DNA from: Selaginella moellendorffii
Taxonomy: Eukaryota; Streptophyta; Lycopodiopsida; Selaginellales; Selaginellaceae
Assembly: GCF_000143415.4 (NCBI RefSeq)
Contig: NW_003314317.1
Span: forward strand, 788,296-852,295
DNA length: 64,000 bases
Direction: 5' to 3'
This document shows positions 1-11,246 of the stretch, one piece after another (position 1 is the first letter of the stretch; every line of letters starts with the position of its first letter). The notes beneath the pieces are model-generated. The model was given only the letters and a program-made list of their open reading frames with translations, was not told the origin of the DNA and made no database searches. The position numbers and the translations under genes were made by a program.

Positions 1-908
1 ACACAAACGAGAAAAAGAAGTACTTACAAAGATCACTGGAAAAAAGTGAACTTGGCCCTCCGGCTTGGTTTGTGTCTCCTTGAAGTAGACGAGGACTGGA
101 AAGCTCGGCCACCATAGCTCCCAGTTTGTAAAGGTTGAGTACCTAGACAAAGAAGAACACAGTGAAGAGACCGTGACTTTCCTCCTCTAGATGCTTACTT
201 CCACCGGTTTTTTCCGCCGACGAAGACGTTCTCTCCGGATTCCTGTAGCTCCGAGCCGATCTTTACTTCCTGGAGAAGCTCAAGTAATGTTAAATCCAGC
301 TCCAGCGACACAAAGAGAAAGCAACACAGAAGCTTACCAGAGCTTCGTCATCGAACACGAATTTCACTCGGGTAGTCTGTTTCAGCATAGAACCAGGAGT
401 TAACTCTCATTCCTGTGAAGAGGACACGGACCTGGAATAAGAGAAGAAGGCCGAGCAAACCAATTGGAGCTGCTGGAAGCAAATTGTCCGTGTAAACTAG
501 AGCACCAGCAGCACCTGTAAGGAAGAACACCGTTTGTTTCTCTCTTTTTTCCACAAAGAAATCCTTTCTACTTACCAAGAAGAACGACTGGAATGCGATA
601 ATCAGGTGCTGGAATGACGGTCTCCCTCACGATCTTGGCTGCTTGTTTCCTTTTAAACTACACGAGACTATCGCCTTCGTCAGGACTATAGCTCTCGAGA
701 AACCAGAGAAATTTAAGTACCAATGCTTTCACAGCCCCAGGTCTTGATAGCCTCCTCGGCGAAAAGATCAAAGAGGAACTTGGAGCTCTTGGCTGCAATC
801 CAATCGACCCAGCGCCTACATTTATCATATGTTAAACTCTAGCTAGAGCACGAGATTCTACGTACCAAGAGCTGGACGAAGAACGCAGGAGCATCCCGCC
901 ATAGCCAT
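1..908 (-). CDS. DUF3119-family chloroplast-type membrane protein, 3' end outside window
   Basis: Spliced minus-strand reading gives a hydrophobic stretch ending LLGLLLLFQ, then TTRVKFVFDDEAL, then EVKIGSELQESGENVFVGG, then a last visible exon (28-142) reading YSTFTNWELWWPSFPVLVYF and QVHFFPVIF. This is the pattern I know from DUF3119 proteins of cyanobacteria and plastids (a membrane hairpin followed by an NW..FWP..PVLFYF..HFLP-like block). Exons join in phase from about 540 down to 28, with GT-AG introns of roughly 50-80 bases. Exons nearer the 5' end (about 721-815 and 866-908, containing RWVDWIAAKSSKFLF) are visible, but their phase and the start codon are uncertain, and a transit peptide is not resolved. 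The molecular function is unknown. A broken paralogue lies at 6363-7060. The C-terminus lies left of base 1. Confidence 0.7.
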
Positions 909-1137
909 CGCCAAGAAGCCCTAAACCTCGAGAAAAATATATTCGTTGTCTGTTTAAGAATATTCCTGTGTGATTACTATTTCTCACTACTTTTTAACCA
1001 CCTTTAAGGATTCTAGAATGTCTAATTGAGAAGCAATCATTGAAAAGTTTAAAGCTGCAAGGTGGCGGCATGGGTTTTGTAAGCAAACGCGCAAAAACAA
1101 AGACCATGGGCATATCCGAGCTTGGTGCGAGCTGACG

Positions 1138-2053
1138 TCACCGTGTCCACCACTGCGTCATACATGTTGCTGTAGGTAGTGGACGCGTCCGTGACGCTCG
1201 CTCGGAGCCGACGCGCGCGTATATTCCAGCGGTACGTTGGTCGGGTGGCTGAAGAAAGGATAGACGTTGATCATAAATGGGCTGCCTGACGTGGACAGGA
1301 AATCCACCACTGGTTTGAGGCGATGGTTGGAGACCACGGTGCCGGCGGTACGCAGCGCGGTGTACGACTGTACGGCAGACGGATGTCCCGGAAGGATGAC
1401 GCGTCCATGACGTTGAAGGCGTGCGGCGTGGAGACCACGGTGCCGGCGGTACGCAGCGCGGTGTGCGACTGTACCGCGGACTGGACGTTCTGGAGGGCCT
1501 GGAGGAGGAAGGGGACGTACCGCGCGTTGTTTGTGAGGACCTCGTTGCCGATGGAGATGGCGGGAAAGCGGGTGGCGGGGATGAAAGGGCGATGGAGGCG
1601 TCCAGCCAGGCCTTGGCGGCGGCGGGGCTCGAGGCGGTTTGCTGGAGCTGCTCGTTGGGGATGGAGACACTGAGATCGATGCCCGAGTTTGCGAAAGCCG
1701 GGATCAGCGTCGAAGATGCGCGCCTTGGTGATGTTGTTGGATTTGAGCAGCGCCACGACTTGCGCCGGCGATGGGAGACTGTCGCCCAATCTGCCATAGT
1801 TCACGCCGATGCTCGATCCCCTTTAGAGGAATAAAATCGAAATCGAAATCCAAACGCTTTGATTCAACCAGATTTAAAATGTGACCGTTTTGTGTCTGGA
1901 AATGAAAATGCGAGAGCTGGAAGACGAGGGATCGTGGGGAATCTTGCCAAGAGGATCTATAAACTCACCAGGAATCCCCTCCAGCGCAGCCAAAACCGCG
2001 ACGAGCAGCACCACTATCACCAGCAGCCGATTGAATCTCACTCCCGCTTCCAT
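1138..2053 (-). pseudogene. Degenerate beta-1,3-glucanase (GH17) copy
   Basis: This is a broken copy of the glucanase gene at 7390-8605. Its first exon survives (ATG at 2053, signal-peptide-like MEAGVRFNRLLVIV). The start of the catalytic exon also survives, but the body is shredded into different frames. Large parts are missing, including the second catalytic-glutamate region, and a block of about 44 bases is present twice (1330-1373 and 1431-1474). No reading frame spans it. It sits upstream of the readable DUF3119 gene in the same order as the second segment, so it is one half of a segmental duplication. Confidence 0.85.
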
Positions 2054-2267
2054 GGAATCAATCAATCAATCAAAGAGAAGGAATCGCCCAAAGCGTTTAC
2101 GATTGATCATTGAGCGGAGAGAGAGAGAGAGAGAGGTGATGAACTAAAACGCTTGTTCACTACATCGGCTGAAAGTAAAAATTCTTCATTTGATCCAGTA
2201 AAAATTCTCCACCATGGAAGAACTCTTTCACAGGAAGGATCGTGATCATGGTGGTGGGATTTAGGGT

Positions 2268-2460
2268 TCCAAGGCTATTCAGCGGCCAGAATCTGAGTGA
2301 CAAGCTCAACAGGACGCAGCAGAGCTTCGAGAGTGATAGGTTGATATGTGGGTTTTTGGATCTCACGCTCACGGCCTGCGAGTGGAGTTACTGAAAAAGA
2401 TGACACCAAGAACGTATGTCGACGGCTTTTTGGAAATGCTCTAGTGACGATCACAGAGCG
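2268..2460 (+). pseudogene. Fragment of CID-domain gene
   Basis: Bases here match pieces of the CID gene: its exon 1 (CAGCGGCCAGAATCTGAGTG near 2281, compare 9346), then directly the exon 3 block (about 2334-2440, compare 9770-9870). Exon 2 is absent and a base change puts a stop in exon 3. It marks the right-hand end of the duplicated segment, before the PRP38 gene begins. Confidence 0.75.
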
Positions 2461-2530
2461 ACAGCTGCGATAGGGATTTGTCGACATGGCGCTCTCGTAA
2501 TACCCTAGGGGCGCGGTCTAGCAGATCACG

Positions 2531-2951
2531 ATGAGCGCCGAGGTCCAGACGTGTGGCAAGCCCATACAGACTCTGGTCGAGCACGTCGTCAATGTTAACA
2601 TTTTGTCGTCAGAATACTTCAAGGAGCTCTACCGCCTCAAGACGTTTCACGAGGTCGTGGACGAGATTTACAACCATGTCGCCCATGTGGTGCCCTGGAT
2701 GACTGGAAATTCCCGCGGCCCTTCTCCAGCGTTTTGCCTCCTTTGCAAGTTTTTCACCATGAAGCTCACTGACGAGCAGGTCCAGGAGTTTCTCAACCAC
2801 GCTGATTCTCCTTACGTTTGTGCGGTATGATCGCTGTACATTGCTTCCTTCGGAGCTCTTCTCATTCGTTGCTCCTGTTTTCCTGCGTTATTATGGTGAT
2901 CCAAGTACTCTCTTCTGGCAATGGTTCAAGCCTTATATCGAAGATGATGAG
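2531..2951 (+). pseudogene. PRP38-type pre-mRNA splicing factor, truncated 5' part
   Basis: Exon 1 (2531-2824, start ATG) encodes 98 residues closely resembling PRPF38B-type proteins: NILSSEYFKELYRLKTFHEV, then HVVPWMTGNSRGPSPAFCLL, then HADSPYVCA. It ends at a good donor (GTATGA). A second exon-like block, LRYYGDPSTLFWQWFKPYIE followed by DDE, ends at 2951 with GTGAGC. No clean acceptor AG can be seen in front of it, and no further exons follow, because the sequence turns abruptly AT-rich at about 2960. The family acts in the spliceosomal B complex and is normally about twice this length before its Arg/Ser tail. Best read as a gene cut by the AT-rich block; an unusual intact short form is unlikely. 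Confidence 0.7.
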
Positions 2952-3078
2952 GTGAGCTTTCGCTTTTTTGGGTTTAAATTCTACTATGGTTTAAGGAATT
3001 GTTATATAAACTAGATTAGATTAATGGTGTTTTAAAAGATAATTACCTATAATAAACATTTAAGTGAATTTCTTAGGA

Positions 3079-3936
3079 CTAAATTTTACATAATTTGTGA
3101 TTAGATGTATGTGAATCCCATAAAGCTATATTTGGATATTTTGCTTTATAAATAACTAAATTGCAGTCATTTTGAATAGTGAATAAGGTCGGTAATAAAC
3201 AGAGTTTCTTATTACATGATATAGTTGTAATCATGAAATAATTCTTATTATAATACATTAACAAATTTCCATCGTTATTTAATTTAACATAACAGTTATA
3301 AATATTATCAATAGAAGTCTTAAATGTCCAAATGAGTTTATCTTCTGAGTATAAAATCAAAATACAGTTTTCTTTTAAAATTAAAATATTCTTTCTGTTT
3401 GCAGAAACTAAAAAGTTATCTGCATAAATAACTGAACCAGGATATAAAGTACTTATTCTAAGATAACAAATTAACACATTATCAAATGAGTTTAAAAGAA
3501 AAACATTTTCAGCATCTTTTAATTTATAATATATAACATATTTTTGGCTTTCTCCTTCAAAATAGTCTGAAAGATTTTCATAGAGTTTATTCTTATACTT
3601 ATCTAAAATTGTTTCTATACCCGCTATAATATTTCCACCTAAAATTTTAGTAGGTGTATCTTCAATAGTGCATTGATCTTTTGTTTTAATTATTAATTCA
3701 ACAAGCCCTTTTGATGTATCTATTTCCATTTCATCTCCAAAGGTTGAAGAATAATCACTTTTGCGATTGAGTTTGAATAATAATTCAGATACTCCTGCAA
3801 TTATTTTAGTAATATCTTGTGTATTTAAGATTCTGACATTTCCAAATTTAGGTGTATATTTTTTTGGAGCAATCACATGTAAAATATAAAATGAAAACAA
3901 TGAAAAATAGATGAAAATAAATATGAGCTTCATCAT
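3079..3936 (-). CDS. Secreted bulb-type (GNA-like) lectin protein in AT-rich DNA
   Basis: Single-exon frame of 285 residues starting at the first of two adjacent Met codons. Residues from a GT microsatellite upstream could extend the frame but are not expected to be coding. The N-terminus (MMKLIFIFIYFSLFSFYILH) is a signal-peptide-like hydrophobic run. The middle 150 residues match no family I recognise. The last 120 residues look like a beta-prism II (GNA/bulb-type) lectin with three degenerate repeats: LKENCILILY, NNDGNLLMY and QNDCNLVIY. Only the third keeps the full mannose-binding pattern QxDxNxVxY. Codon use is extremely AT-rich, unlike the genes on either side. It may be a resident of the AT-rich block, a transferred gene or an expressed defence lectin. 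The lectin fold call is fairly safe; the role is inference. Confidence 0.6.
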   Translation of the reverse strand: MMKLIFIFIYFSLFSFYILHVIAPKKYTPKFGNVRILNTQDITKIIAGVSELLFKLNRKSDYSSTFGDEMEIDTSKGLVELIIKTKDQCTIEDTPTKILGGNIIAGIETILDKYKNKLYENLSDYFEGESQKYVIYYKLKDAENVFLLNSFDNVLICYLRISTLYPGSVIYADNFLVSANRKNILILKENCILILYSEDKLIWTFKTSIDNIYNCYVKLNNDGNLLMYYNKNYFMITTISCNKKLCLLPTLFTIQNDCNLVIYKAKYPNIALWDSHTSNHKLCKI

Positions 3937-3955
3937 ATTTATATATATGTATATA

Positions 3956-3982
3956 TGTGTGTGCGTGTGTGTGTGTGTGTGT
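3956..3982. repeat. (GT)n microsatellite
   Basis: A GTGTGT run directly upstream of the lectin start. It creates the artificial His-Thr N-terminal extension of the open frame. Confidence 0.9.
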
Positions 3983-3990
3983 ATATGCAT

Positions 3991-6290
3991 ACATTGATAT
4001 GGGTTTATATTTATTATAACATCTAGTTTATAAATTTAATTAAATATTATTTCTCATAATTATCATCTTTTACTATTTCTATTGGCTATCTGCTCAAATA
4101 TATACCTTAGTTTAGAAATAGTTATCCTTATTTGAGTTTATTTCCTTTGGGGACTTGTATGGTGACATACCATAATTCATTTACATTATTGCATGGTCTA
4201 TAAATCCTTAAAACTTGTAGGAAACAGTGTAAATATTAATAATGAGAACTCTTTGGTTATTTTTTTCAGTAAGGTATATGATAAATGATATTTAAGCATA
4301 TGGTGCCAATGAGTTTAATTATTATTGATTGTGCCTAATAAAATATTTTATATCTCTAATTAAAATGTATGTGTTTTCTTCTATGTAATGTATTTATACA
4401 ACTCTCAAATTCATTTAATGAATTAAATACTTTCATGAACTAGTAGGAGAGCTAAAAGAATGAGATTTTCATGAATAGTTTGATGTTTAAGATTTAGATT
4501 CAAATTAATGCTTGAATAATAGCTAAACTTGGAATACATGTAAAATATTTGGAGTCTTTGATGATTTCTAGGGTTAAAATGTTGTGTTTGCTGTAAAATT
4601 GAACTATATGACATTTTTAGTTGAAGTCTTGCCATTTTGAAGTCATTTTTACTAATATTTTATGTTATATATATTTGTTTCCCAATTGTGAGTGCCGCTA
4701 AGAATTATTGATACTTAGAAGTTTGTTTGTTCTTTTGAGAATGTGAAATTTTCCTTTCATTTTCTCATCTTAAGTATTGAGTTAATGTCAAAAAACTTGA
4801 ATGTGGGATTTTCTTGTTTTGGCCAAAGTATTTTATATTATAATGAACTCTATTATTCAACCTTGAAAAAAGTCTTTTATAATAGAAGATCTCATATTAT
4901 CCAAGCTTTAAAAACACATTTTCTTCTTTTATTTCCCTGTTTTTACTTTAACTACTGCTAAAGTTTTTGTTTTTAGTGTTTTTTATTTATATTTTGTTCT
5001 TCTACATGCTTTCTTCCTCAATTTTTCCAACTTTTTCCTCTTTTCTCTAATGTTTTAAATTCTTTTATACTAAGGAGGGATGGATAGGAGTTTGATGTAA
5101 GTCGCAAATTTTTCTTTTGTGATTTTTTAACTTACTTTGCCTACTTAAACATTTTTGTCTTGGCTGTAATAAAATTCTTTTTGCCAAAATCTAATCTTAA
5201 TATACAAACCTTACTACACAAATAATAGAGTGTGTGGTGGTTGATCATTTGGTCCCTCTTCCATATCTATTAATTCATTAACTGGTGAAGTTAGTGGTGA
5301 ATCTACTGGTGTTTTTACATCTGGTACTTCAGTAGGAGGATCATCTATAAAAAAGGAAATTAGATGAACTTAACTACCTTATTTACCTGAGTTTAGATGT
5401 GGATACTTATTATCCCATTGTTTTTGAATAAGCTTGATATATATATTAATATAATCCATCAAAGACTGTTATACTCTTCTTTCAACCAACTTTAGTCTAT
5501 ATTAAATGGCAAGTTTAGATTTAAACTTTGGCAATCAAGTTAGTTCTCTGAGTAAGCTATTTCACTTTTAGTTCTCTTCACAATCAACAAAAACAAACAA
5601 ACTTTTGTCTCTCATAAATAGAGCCATGGTCAATATTAAAAACTTTAGACTTTACCCCTTTTAGCAACAATGGTATTGGTGGTCAATTGTGGTATTTAAC
5701 TTGATGATTGTTGAAGTACATTTTGTGAAGATAAACTTTTTTCTTGCAATTTGGATGCAAGCAAACATGACTATACAATTTGGAACTATCATCACAATTG
5801 ATTCCCTTTGAGAGCAAATCCAAACCTTTCCAAACTAATTGATGGCTCTTTTTAATACCTCTACTAAGAAATGTACTTGATTTGAATTTTCCTTACTTGT
5901 GGCCATGATGGTGCCTATTGTGATGCTCTAGTGCTCTCCTAACTTTGAGATCAAAAGGCAATTAAATACCCTAAACCGTCAAGGCATGTTGAGGATTTTC
6001 AATATAATTTGTCATCCTTACAAATACAATTTGGCATGCAATAAATTATAACTTATTATTTATATATAATTAGTTTTGTTTAAACATATTTGGTCATACA
6101 ATATATTTAATTTGTCATCTAAATATAATTTGCCATACAAATATAATTTGACATGGTTACTTTGGAATTTATCATGTGGGGAAAATAGTAATTTGTCATG
6201 ATAATCTATAATGTGTCACCTGGTCATTTTGGAATTTGTCATGGAGGGAAGTAGTGTGGCACATTAAATTTATAATTTGTCACCTAATTT
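3991..6290. other. AT-rich intergenic block, probable decayed LTR element
   Basis: No gene recognised. Bases 4800-5095 resemble 38990-39230: the same order of phrases around AAAGTATTTTATA, then a TTATTTTCCAAGCTTT-like phrase, then a T-rich run, then a purine run (GGAGGGATGGATAGGAG here, GAAGAAGGGGTAGAGG there). That looks like the 3' end of a decayed LTR retrotransposon with its polypurine tract. The rest is low-complexity AT DNA with several short ATAATTTGTCAT-like direct repeats near 6000-6280. Confidence 0.4.
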
Positions 6291-6362
6291 GGAGAACAGT
6301 TTAGTTGGGCTAACAACTTCCTCGTACAGCATCCTACAACAAAATGATTTTCACACACACAA

Positions 6363-7060
6363 AAAGTAGACGAGGATTGGAAAGCTCGGCCACCATAGCT
6401 CCCAGTTTGTAAAGGTTGAGTACCTGGAATTAGAAAAACACATTGAAGAGACCCGTGACTTTCGTCTTGATGCTTATTTTTTCCACCAACGAAGACGTCC
6501 TCTCTGGATTCCTGTAGCTCCGATCCGAGCCAATCTTTACTTCCTGGAAAGCTCAAGTAATTTTAAATTCAGCTCCAGCGACACAAAGGGAACAAACACC
6601 ACAGAAGCTTACAAGAGCTTCGTCATCGAACGCGGATCTTACTCGGGTGGTCTGTTTCAGCATAGAACCAGGAATTAGACTTTCATTCGTGTAGAGAGCA
6701 CACGGACTTGGAATAAGAGAAGAAGGCCGAGCAAACCAATTGGAGCTGCTGAAAGCAAATTGTTCGTGTAAACTAGAGCACCAGCGGTACCTGAAAGAAA
6801 GAACACTCCTTGCTTCTCATTTTTTTCCACAAAGACCCAGAAGAACGATTGGAATGCGATAATCAGGTGCTGGAATGACAGTCTCCCCAACGATCTTGTT
6901 TTAAACTACACAAGGACTTCGTCACGAATATCGCTCGAGAAACCAGAGAAATTAGTACCTGATTCCACAGCCCCAGGTCTTGATAGCCTCCTTGTCGAGA
7001 AGATCACAGAAAAACTTGGAGCGCTTCACAGCAATCCAGCGCCTACATGAGAACGGTCGG
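6363..7060 (-). pseudogene. Degenerate DUF3119 copy
   Basis: Exon by exon this matches the DUF3119 gene at 1-908: the hydrophobic LLGLLLLFQ exon, TTRV..FDDEAL, and YSTFTNWELWWPSFPILVYF. It carries an extra 5 bases (around 6521-6526) that shift the frame inside the GENVFVGG exon. It has also lost the tail of that exon (the NRWK codons). The last exon is cut off at about 6363, where AT-rich sequence begins, so the HFFP block is missing. The first exon found in the other copy is not visible. Confidence 0.8.
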
Positions 7061-7389
7061 GATCATGGCATATTCGTTTTTCTGTTTAAGAATATTCCTG
7101 TGTGATTACTATTTCTCACTACTTTTTAACCACCTTTAAGGATTCTAGAATGTCTGACGTGAACAACCACCTAATTGAGAAGTATCTTCGTCAATCGTTG
7201 AAAAGTTTACCTCAAAGTTGCAAGGTGACGGCATCGGTCTTGTACGCAAACGCGCAAAAACAAAAGGCAAGCAAACAAACAACTTTTTTCTTCAATCGCG
7301 TGGTAAATCCCATCGAACTTATTAGACATCACACCATCATCCTTCTAGATCGAAAAAAAAAAGAAAAAGAATCTTAAGGCAAGCACCAA

Positions 7390-8605
7390 CTATGAGAGTG
7401 TGATGGTATACACTTGGGCCAGGCTGGGCTCAAACAGCCCAAAATTCCTCTCGGACACCGGCCCGGTCTTTTGGTCCTCGTTGAACAGCGCAAAAATGTA
7501 AGTCTCCGCCGTGACGCCGGGCCGCGCGGGAGTGCCCACACCAGACACCACATGCCGGATGAGATTCTGGTTGTACCGTGCGGCATTGGCGGTAGTGGCG
7601 CCGGGCTCGTCCCCCTTGCTAGGCCACCCGGTCTCGGTTACCACCACGGGCATATTCGGGTAGCCGAGCTTTGTGAGCGCTGACGTCACCGTGTCCACCA
7701 TTGCGTCATACATGTTGCTGTAGTGGAGGTTGGCGGGCGCGTCCGTGACGCCCGGGTCGGAGCCGAAGAGCGCGTATTCCAGCGGTACGTTGGTCGGGTC
7801 ACCGGCGTAGCTGAAGAAGGGATAGACGTTGATCATGAAGGGGCTGCCTGACGTGGACAGGAAATCCACCACTGGCTTGAGGGCGATGGTGGCGTTGAAG
7901 GCGCCGTTGGAGGGCGGGAAGGATGACGCGTCCATGACGTTGAAGGCGTGCGGCGTGGAGACCACGGTGCCGGCGGTACGCAGCGCGGTGTGCGACTGTA
8001 TCGCGGACTGGACGTTCTGGAGGGCCGGGAGGAGGAAGGGGGCGTACCGCGCGTTGTTTGTGAGGACCTCGTTGCCGATGGAGATGGCGGGGAAGCGGAC
8101 GGCGGGGATGAAAGGGGCGATGGAGGCGTCCAGCCAGGCCTTGGCGGCGGCGGGGCTGGAGGCGATTTGCTGGAGCTGCTCGTTGGGGATGGAGACGCTC
8201 AGATCGATGCCCGAGTTTGCGAAGGCCTGGATCACTGCGGGATCGGCGTCGAAGATGCGCGCCTTGGTTATGTTGTTGGATTTGAGCAGCGCCACGACTT
8301 GCGCCGGCGATGGGAGATTGTCGCCCAATCTCCCGTAGTTCACGCCGATGCTCGCTCCATCCGCGCCTGCCAAGAGAGGGGTCAAATCGAAACGCTCTGA
8401 TTCAACCAAGAGAGAGGAAGAGATCTAAAAATGTGACCGTTTTGTGTCTGGAAACGAAAATGCGAGAGCTGGAAGACGAGGAATCGTGGGGAATCTTGCC
8501 GAGAGGATCTATAAACTCACCAGAAATGCCCTCCAGCGCAGCCAAAGCCGCGACGAGCATCAGCACTATCACCAGCAGCCGATTGAATCCCACTCCCGCC
8601 TCCAT
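7390..8605 (-). CDS. Glucan endo-1,3-beta-glucosidase (GH17), secreted
   Basis: Two exons (8605-8521 and 8366-7390) join in phase to a 353-residue protein. Exon 1 encodes a signal peptide (MEAGVGFNRLLVIVLMLVAA). The mature part starts ADGASIGVNYGRLGDNLPSP, the classic GH17 N-terminus. It has the acid/base Glu in ISIGNEVLT (about E128) and the nucleophile Glu in VVVTETGWPSKGDEPG (about E273). It ends FGLFEPSLAQVYTITLS with no X8/CBM43 domain or GPI signal, so it should be a soluble wall enzyme cleaving beta-1,3-glucan (callose turnover or defence). The start was chosen because the frame upstream of exon 2 lacks a leader and the GTGAGT donor fits. Its paralogue at 1138-2053 is dead. Confidence 0.92.
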
Positions 8606-9327
8606 GGAATCAATCAATCGAAGGAATCGCCCAAAGCGTTTGCGATTGATCGATGAGGAGGGAAAAGAGAGAGAAAGAAGTGACGAACGAAAACGCTTGC
8701 TCGAGCTAAACAGAGGAGCAGTGGCAACACTACAGCGGCTTAAAGACAGTCCGTTGTGCTTAATAATTCACGGTTTAATTAGTCGAAGACTAAGGTCCAC
8801 ACGAGTCAGTGCCAGTATACTACAGGTAAAACGTAAAAAAGAAAAAAAGAGAGAATCTTTATTTCCAGTAAAAATTCTCTATCTACATCTGTACATTCTC
8901 CACACCGCGATTGGGATCTCGAAGAACTCTTTCACAGGAAGGATCGTGATCTTGGGCAATTCGCGCAATTCTAGCGATGGAGTTTGCGTCGATCGAATTG
9001 GGTAAAGGATTGAGCAGCAGCTCTCGCGAAGGGTGCCATCGATTGATACAGATGCGGTGCGCTTGGAATGATAAAGAGGACGAAAGAGCTCGCCCTAATT
9101 TTTGGCATTTAGAAGATATCGATCCTCGGACCCTTTTATAGAGAAGGAGGAGCGATGGGCGGCTCTAGGGCAGTGCTATGCGGTCCGGCAAGGGTTGAGG
9201 CGCTCTTGGCACGGCCGCTCGAGGCGCCAGGCTGCGGCTGCTAGAGGTAGGCAAGGATTTAGGGTTCCAAGGCTGAGATTTTTTTCTTCCAGGGGATTCG
9301 GCGCCCTCGATTTTGGGCTTCTTCGCC
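8606..9327. other. Intergenic region between divergent glucanase and CID genes
   Basis: It must contain the promoters of the leftward glucanase and the rightward CID gene. No clear TATA box was assigned. A fragment at 8870-8960 (TCTTTCACAGGAAGGATCGT) is repeated at 2220-2245 in the first segment. Nothing coding is supported. Confidence 0.5.
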
Positions 9328-11246
9328 ATGCAAGGGCTATTCAGCGGCCAGAATCTGAGTGACAAGCTCGTCAAGCTCAACAGCACGCAGCAGAGCATCG
9401 AGAGTAAGATCTCTTCCGTTTCGCCTTCTCATGGTGGATTCTTTCTTCTTTTTGCTCCTCAGCTCTGTCACATTGGTGCATTTTTCATCGGAAGTATGCA
9501 AAGCAAGTCGTGGATATTTGGGAGAAGGAGTTCTTCCAGGCGCCGAGAGAACAACGCGTCCCTTTCTTGTTCCTCGCCAACGACATCTTGCAAAACAGTC
9601 GCCGAAAGGGCTCGGAGTTTGTCTCCGAGTTTTGGAGAGCCTTGCCGGGTGCGCTCAAGCTCGTCATGCAAAATGGAGACGATAGCAATCGGAACACGAT
9701 CCTTCGACTGGTTAGTTTTCTTGTTCATGCGAGCTCGATATGACTCCATGCTTGATAGATTGATATATGGGAGGAGAGGCGGGTTTTTGGATCGCACGCT
9801 CACGGCCTGCGAGTGGAGTTACTGGGAAAAGATGACGCCAAGAACGTATGTCGACGGTTTTTTGTAAATGCTCTAGTGACGACTCTTTCTGGCTTGATCA
9901 CAGAGCGATGCGCTTATGCCAGAAAAACTCGTTGCAGTGTACAAAGCGTTTCAAGACAAACTAACTGACGAGGACGCGACGGTCTACAAGTGCCAAACCG
10001 CGGTTCTTCACATGGATGCCTTTGAAAAAGAGATAGACACGACGACCATATCAGGTGATTGTCTGCGTCTCCTTTGGTCCACAACTCGTTTTTGAACAAG
10101 GATCTTGCCTGCCAGGGCAAGAGAGTAGCATTATCTTGATAGAGGAGCTGCAGCAGCGAGAAACAATCCTTTTGGAGTGTGCTCAGCAGCTGGAAGCTAT
10201 AGAGATTGCCCGCTCCAGCATTGTTTTCCAGCTTAAGGAAACTCTCCGGGACCAGGTGTGTGAAGCGAATTTACTTTCCAAGTTACTCTTTTTCCCCTTC
10301 TAAACACTGTTTGTTCTCGCAGGAGGACAAGCTCGAGAGAACACGACTTTTGCTCCAGGTTTGAAACGTGCTAGCGATCCAAAACTTCACAACCCAATGA
10401 TCCTCGTCACAATTTTCGCAGGCTGCTCACACTCACGCCGACCAAGCTAGGATGATGCAGCAGCAAATCTATGACGCTGCTAGCGGCCAAGCTTACCAGC
10501 CAGTAGTAGCGAATGGCTCGACTGGCGGCGGCGGCCTTCTAGCTCACCACCATCACTACGATTCGAGCAACCAGCAGCACAGCGTCCCATCTCTCTTGAG
10601 CAGCGAAGCCGAGTGTTACGTCCCGACCGAGGCGAAGATGTTTGATCCGGCCGCCGCGGCCGAGGTCGCAGCTAAGCTGGTAGCGTCGAGCTCGTCAGCA
10701 GCGATGATCTCGTCTGTCTTGTCGTCCCTTGCAGCGGAGAATGTGGTGAAACTACAAGATCCGCAAGACAAACATCTGCAGCAGCAGCAGCGCAGCTTTG
10801 ATGATCCGACCGAGAACTACGGTCAAAACCCAGAAGAAGTAGCGATCGAGGAGGAAGTAGAAGAGGAGGAAGATCCGGGGCGAGAGCCGCCAGAGAAGCG
10901 GCAGAAGGTGGATGAGGGCGAGGAGGAGAGTGAGTCGCTCTTGGGGCCGGCGGTGGAGCTGGAAGAAGAATTTGGGGAGGAGGTATCGGCGGCAGAAGTG
11001 ACGAGCTCCATCCCATTGTCGCCGGCGGCGGTGGTGGCGGCTGTGGCGGCGCCCCCAGCGACAGAAGCGGTGACGACCGCGACGGCGGTGGCGACAACGA
11101 TAATGGGCTCGTCATCGTCAATGTTACTTCCCTTTAGTTTTGGAGGGCAAAGCTTGGGATTCCCATTGCCAGTGGCGGCGCCGCCGGGCTGTGCTCCAGC
11201 GAGCGATCATACAAGCACTAGTTTGTTTGCTCTCCCGCGACAATGA
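9328..11246 (+). CDS. CID-domain protein, RPRD1/Rtt103-like RNA polymerase II CTD binder
   Basis: Seven exons (9328-9403, 9463-9710, 9759-9863, 9904-10054, 10116-10255, 10323-10358, 10422-11246) join without a frame break to 526 residues. Residues 1-130 form a CTD-interacting domain: MQGLFSGQNLSDKLVKLNST, then IETLSHWCIFHRKYAKQVVD, then FLFLANDILQNSRRKGSEFV. A coiled-coil region typical of RPRD1-type proteins follows (EELQQRETILLECAQQLEAI). The C-terminal 270 residues are low complexity (His, Gln, Glu and Ala rich). The family binds the phosphorylated RNA polymerase II tail and works in termination and CTD dephosphorylation in the nucleus. A relic of exons 1 and 3 lies at 2268-2460. Confidence 0.9.

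Noticed and set aside
1323-1834. Overlapping plus-strand open frames across the glucanase relic
   Set aside because: They are antisense shadows of GC-rich glucanase sequence; the same pattern occurs opposite the intact gene at 7829-8400.
3937-3990. N-terminal extension of the lectin frame (His-Thr repeats)
   Set aside because: It is translation of a GT microsatellite; the next Met pair gives a proper signal peptide.
10672-11121. Minus-strand Pro/Ser-rich frame inside the CID gene
   Set aside because: Antisense of the low-complexity C-terminal exon; no start context or homology.
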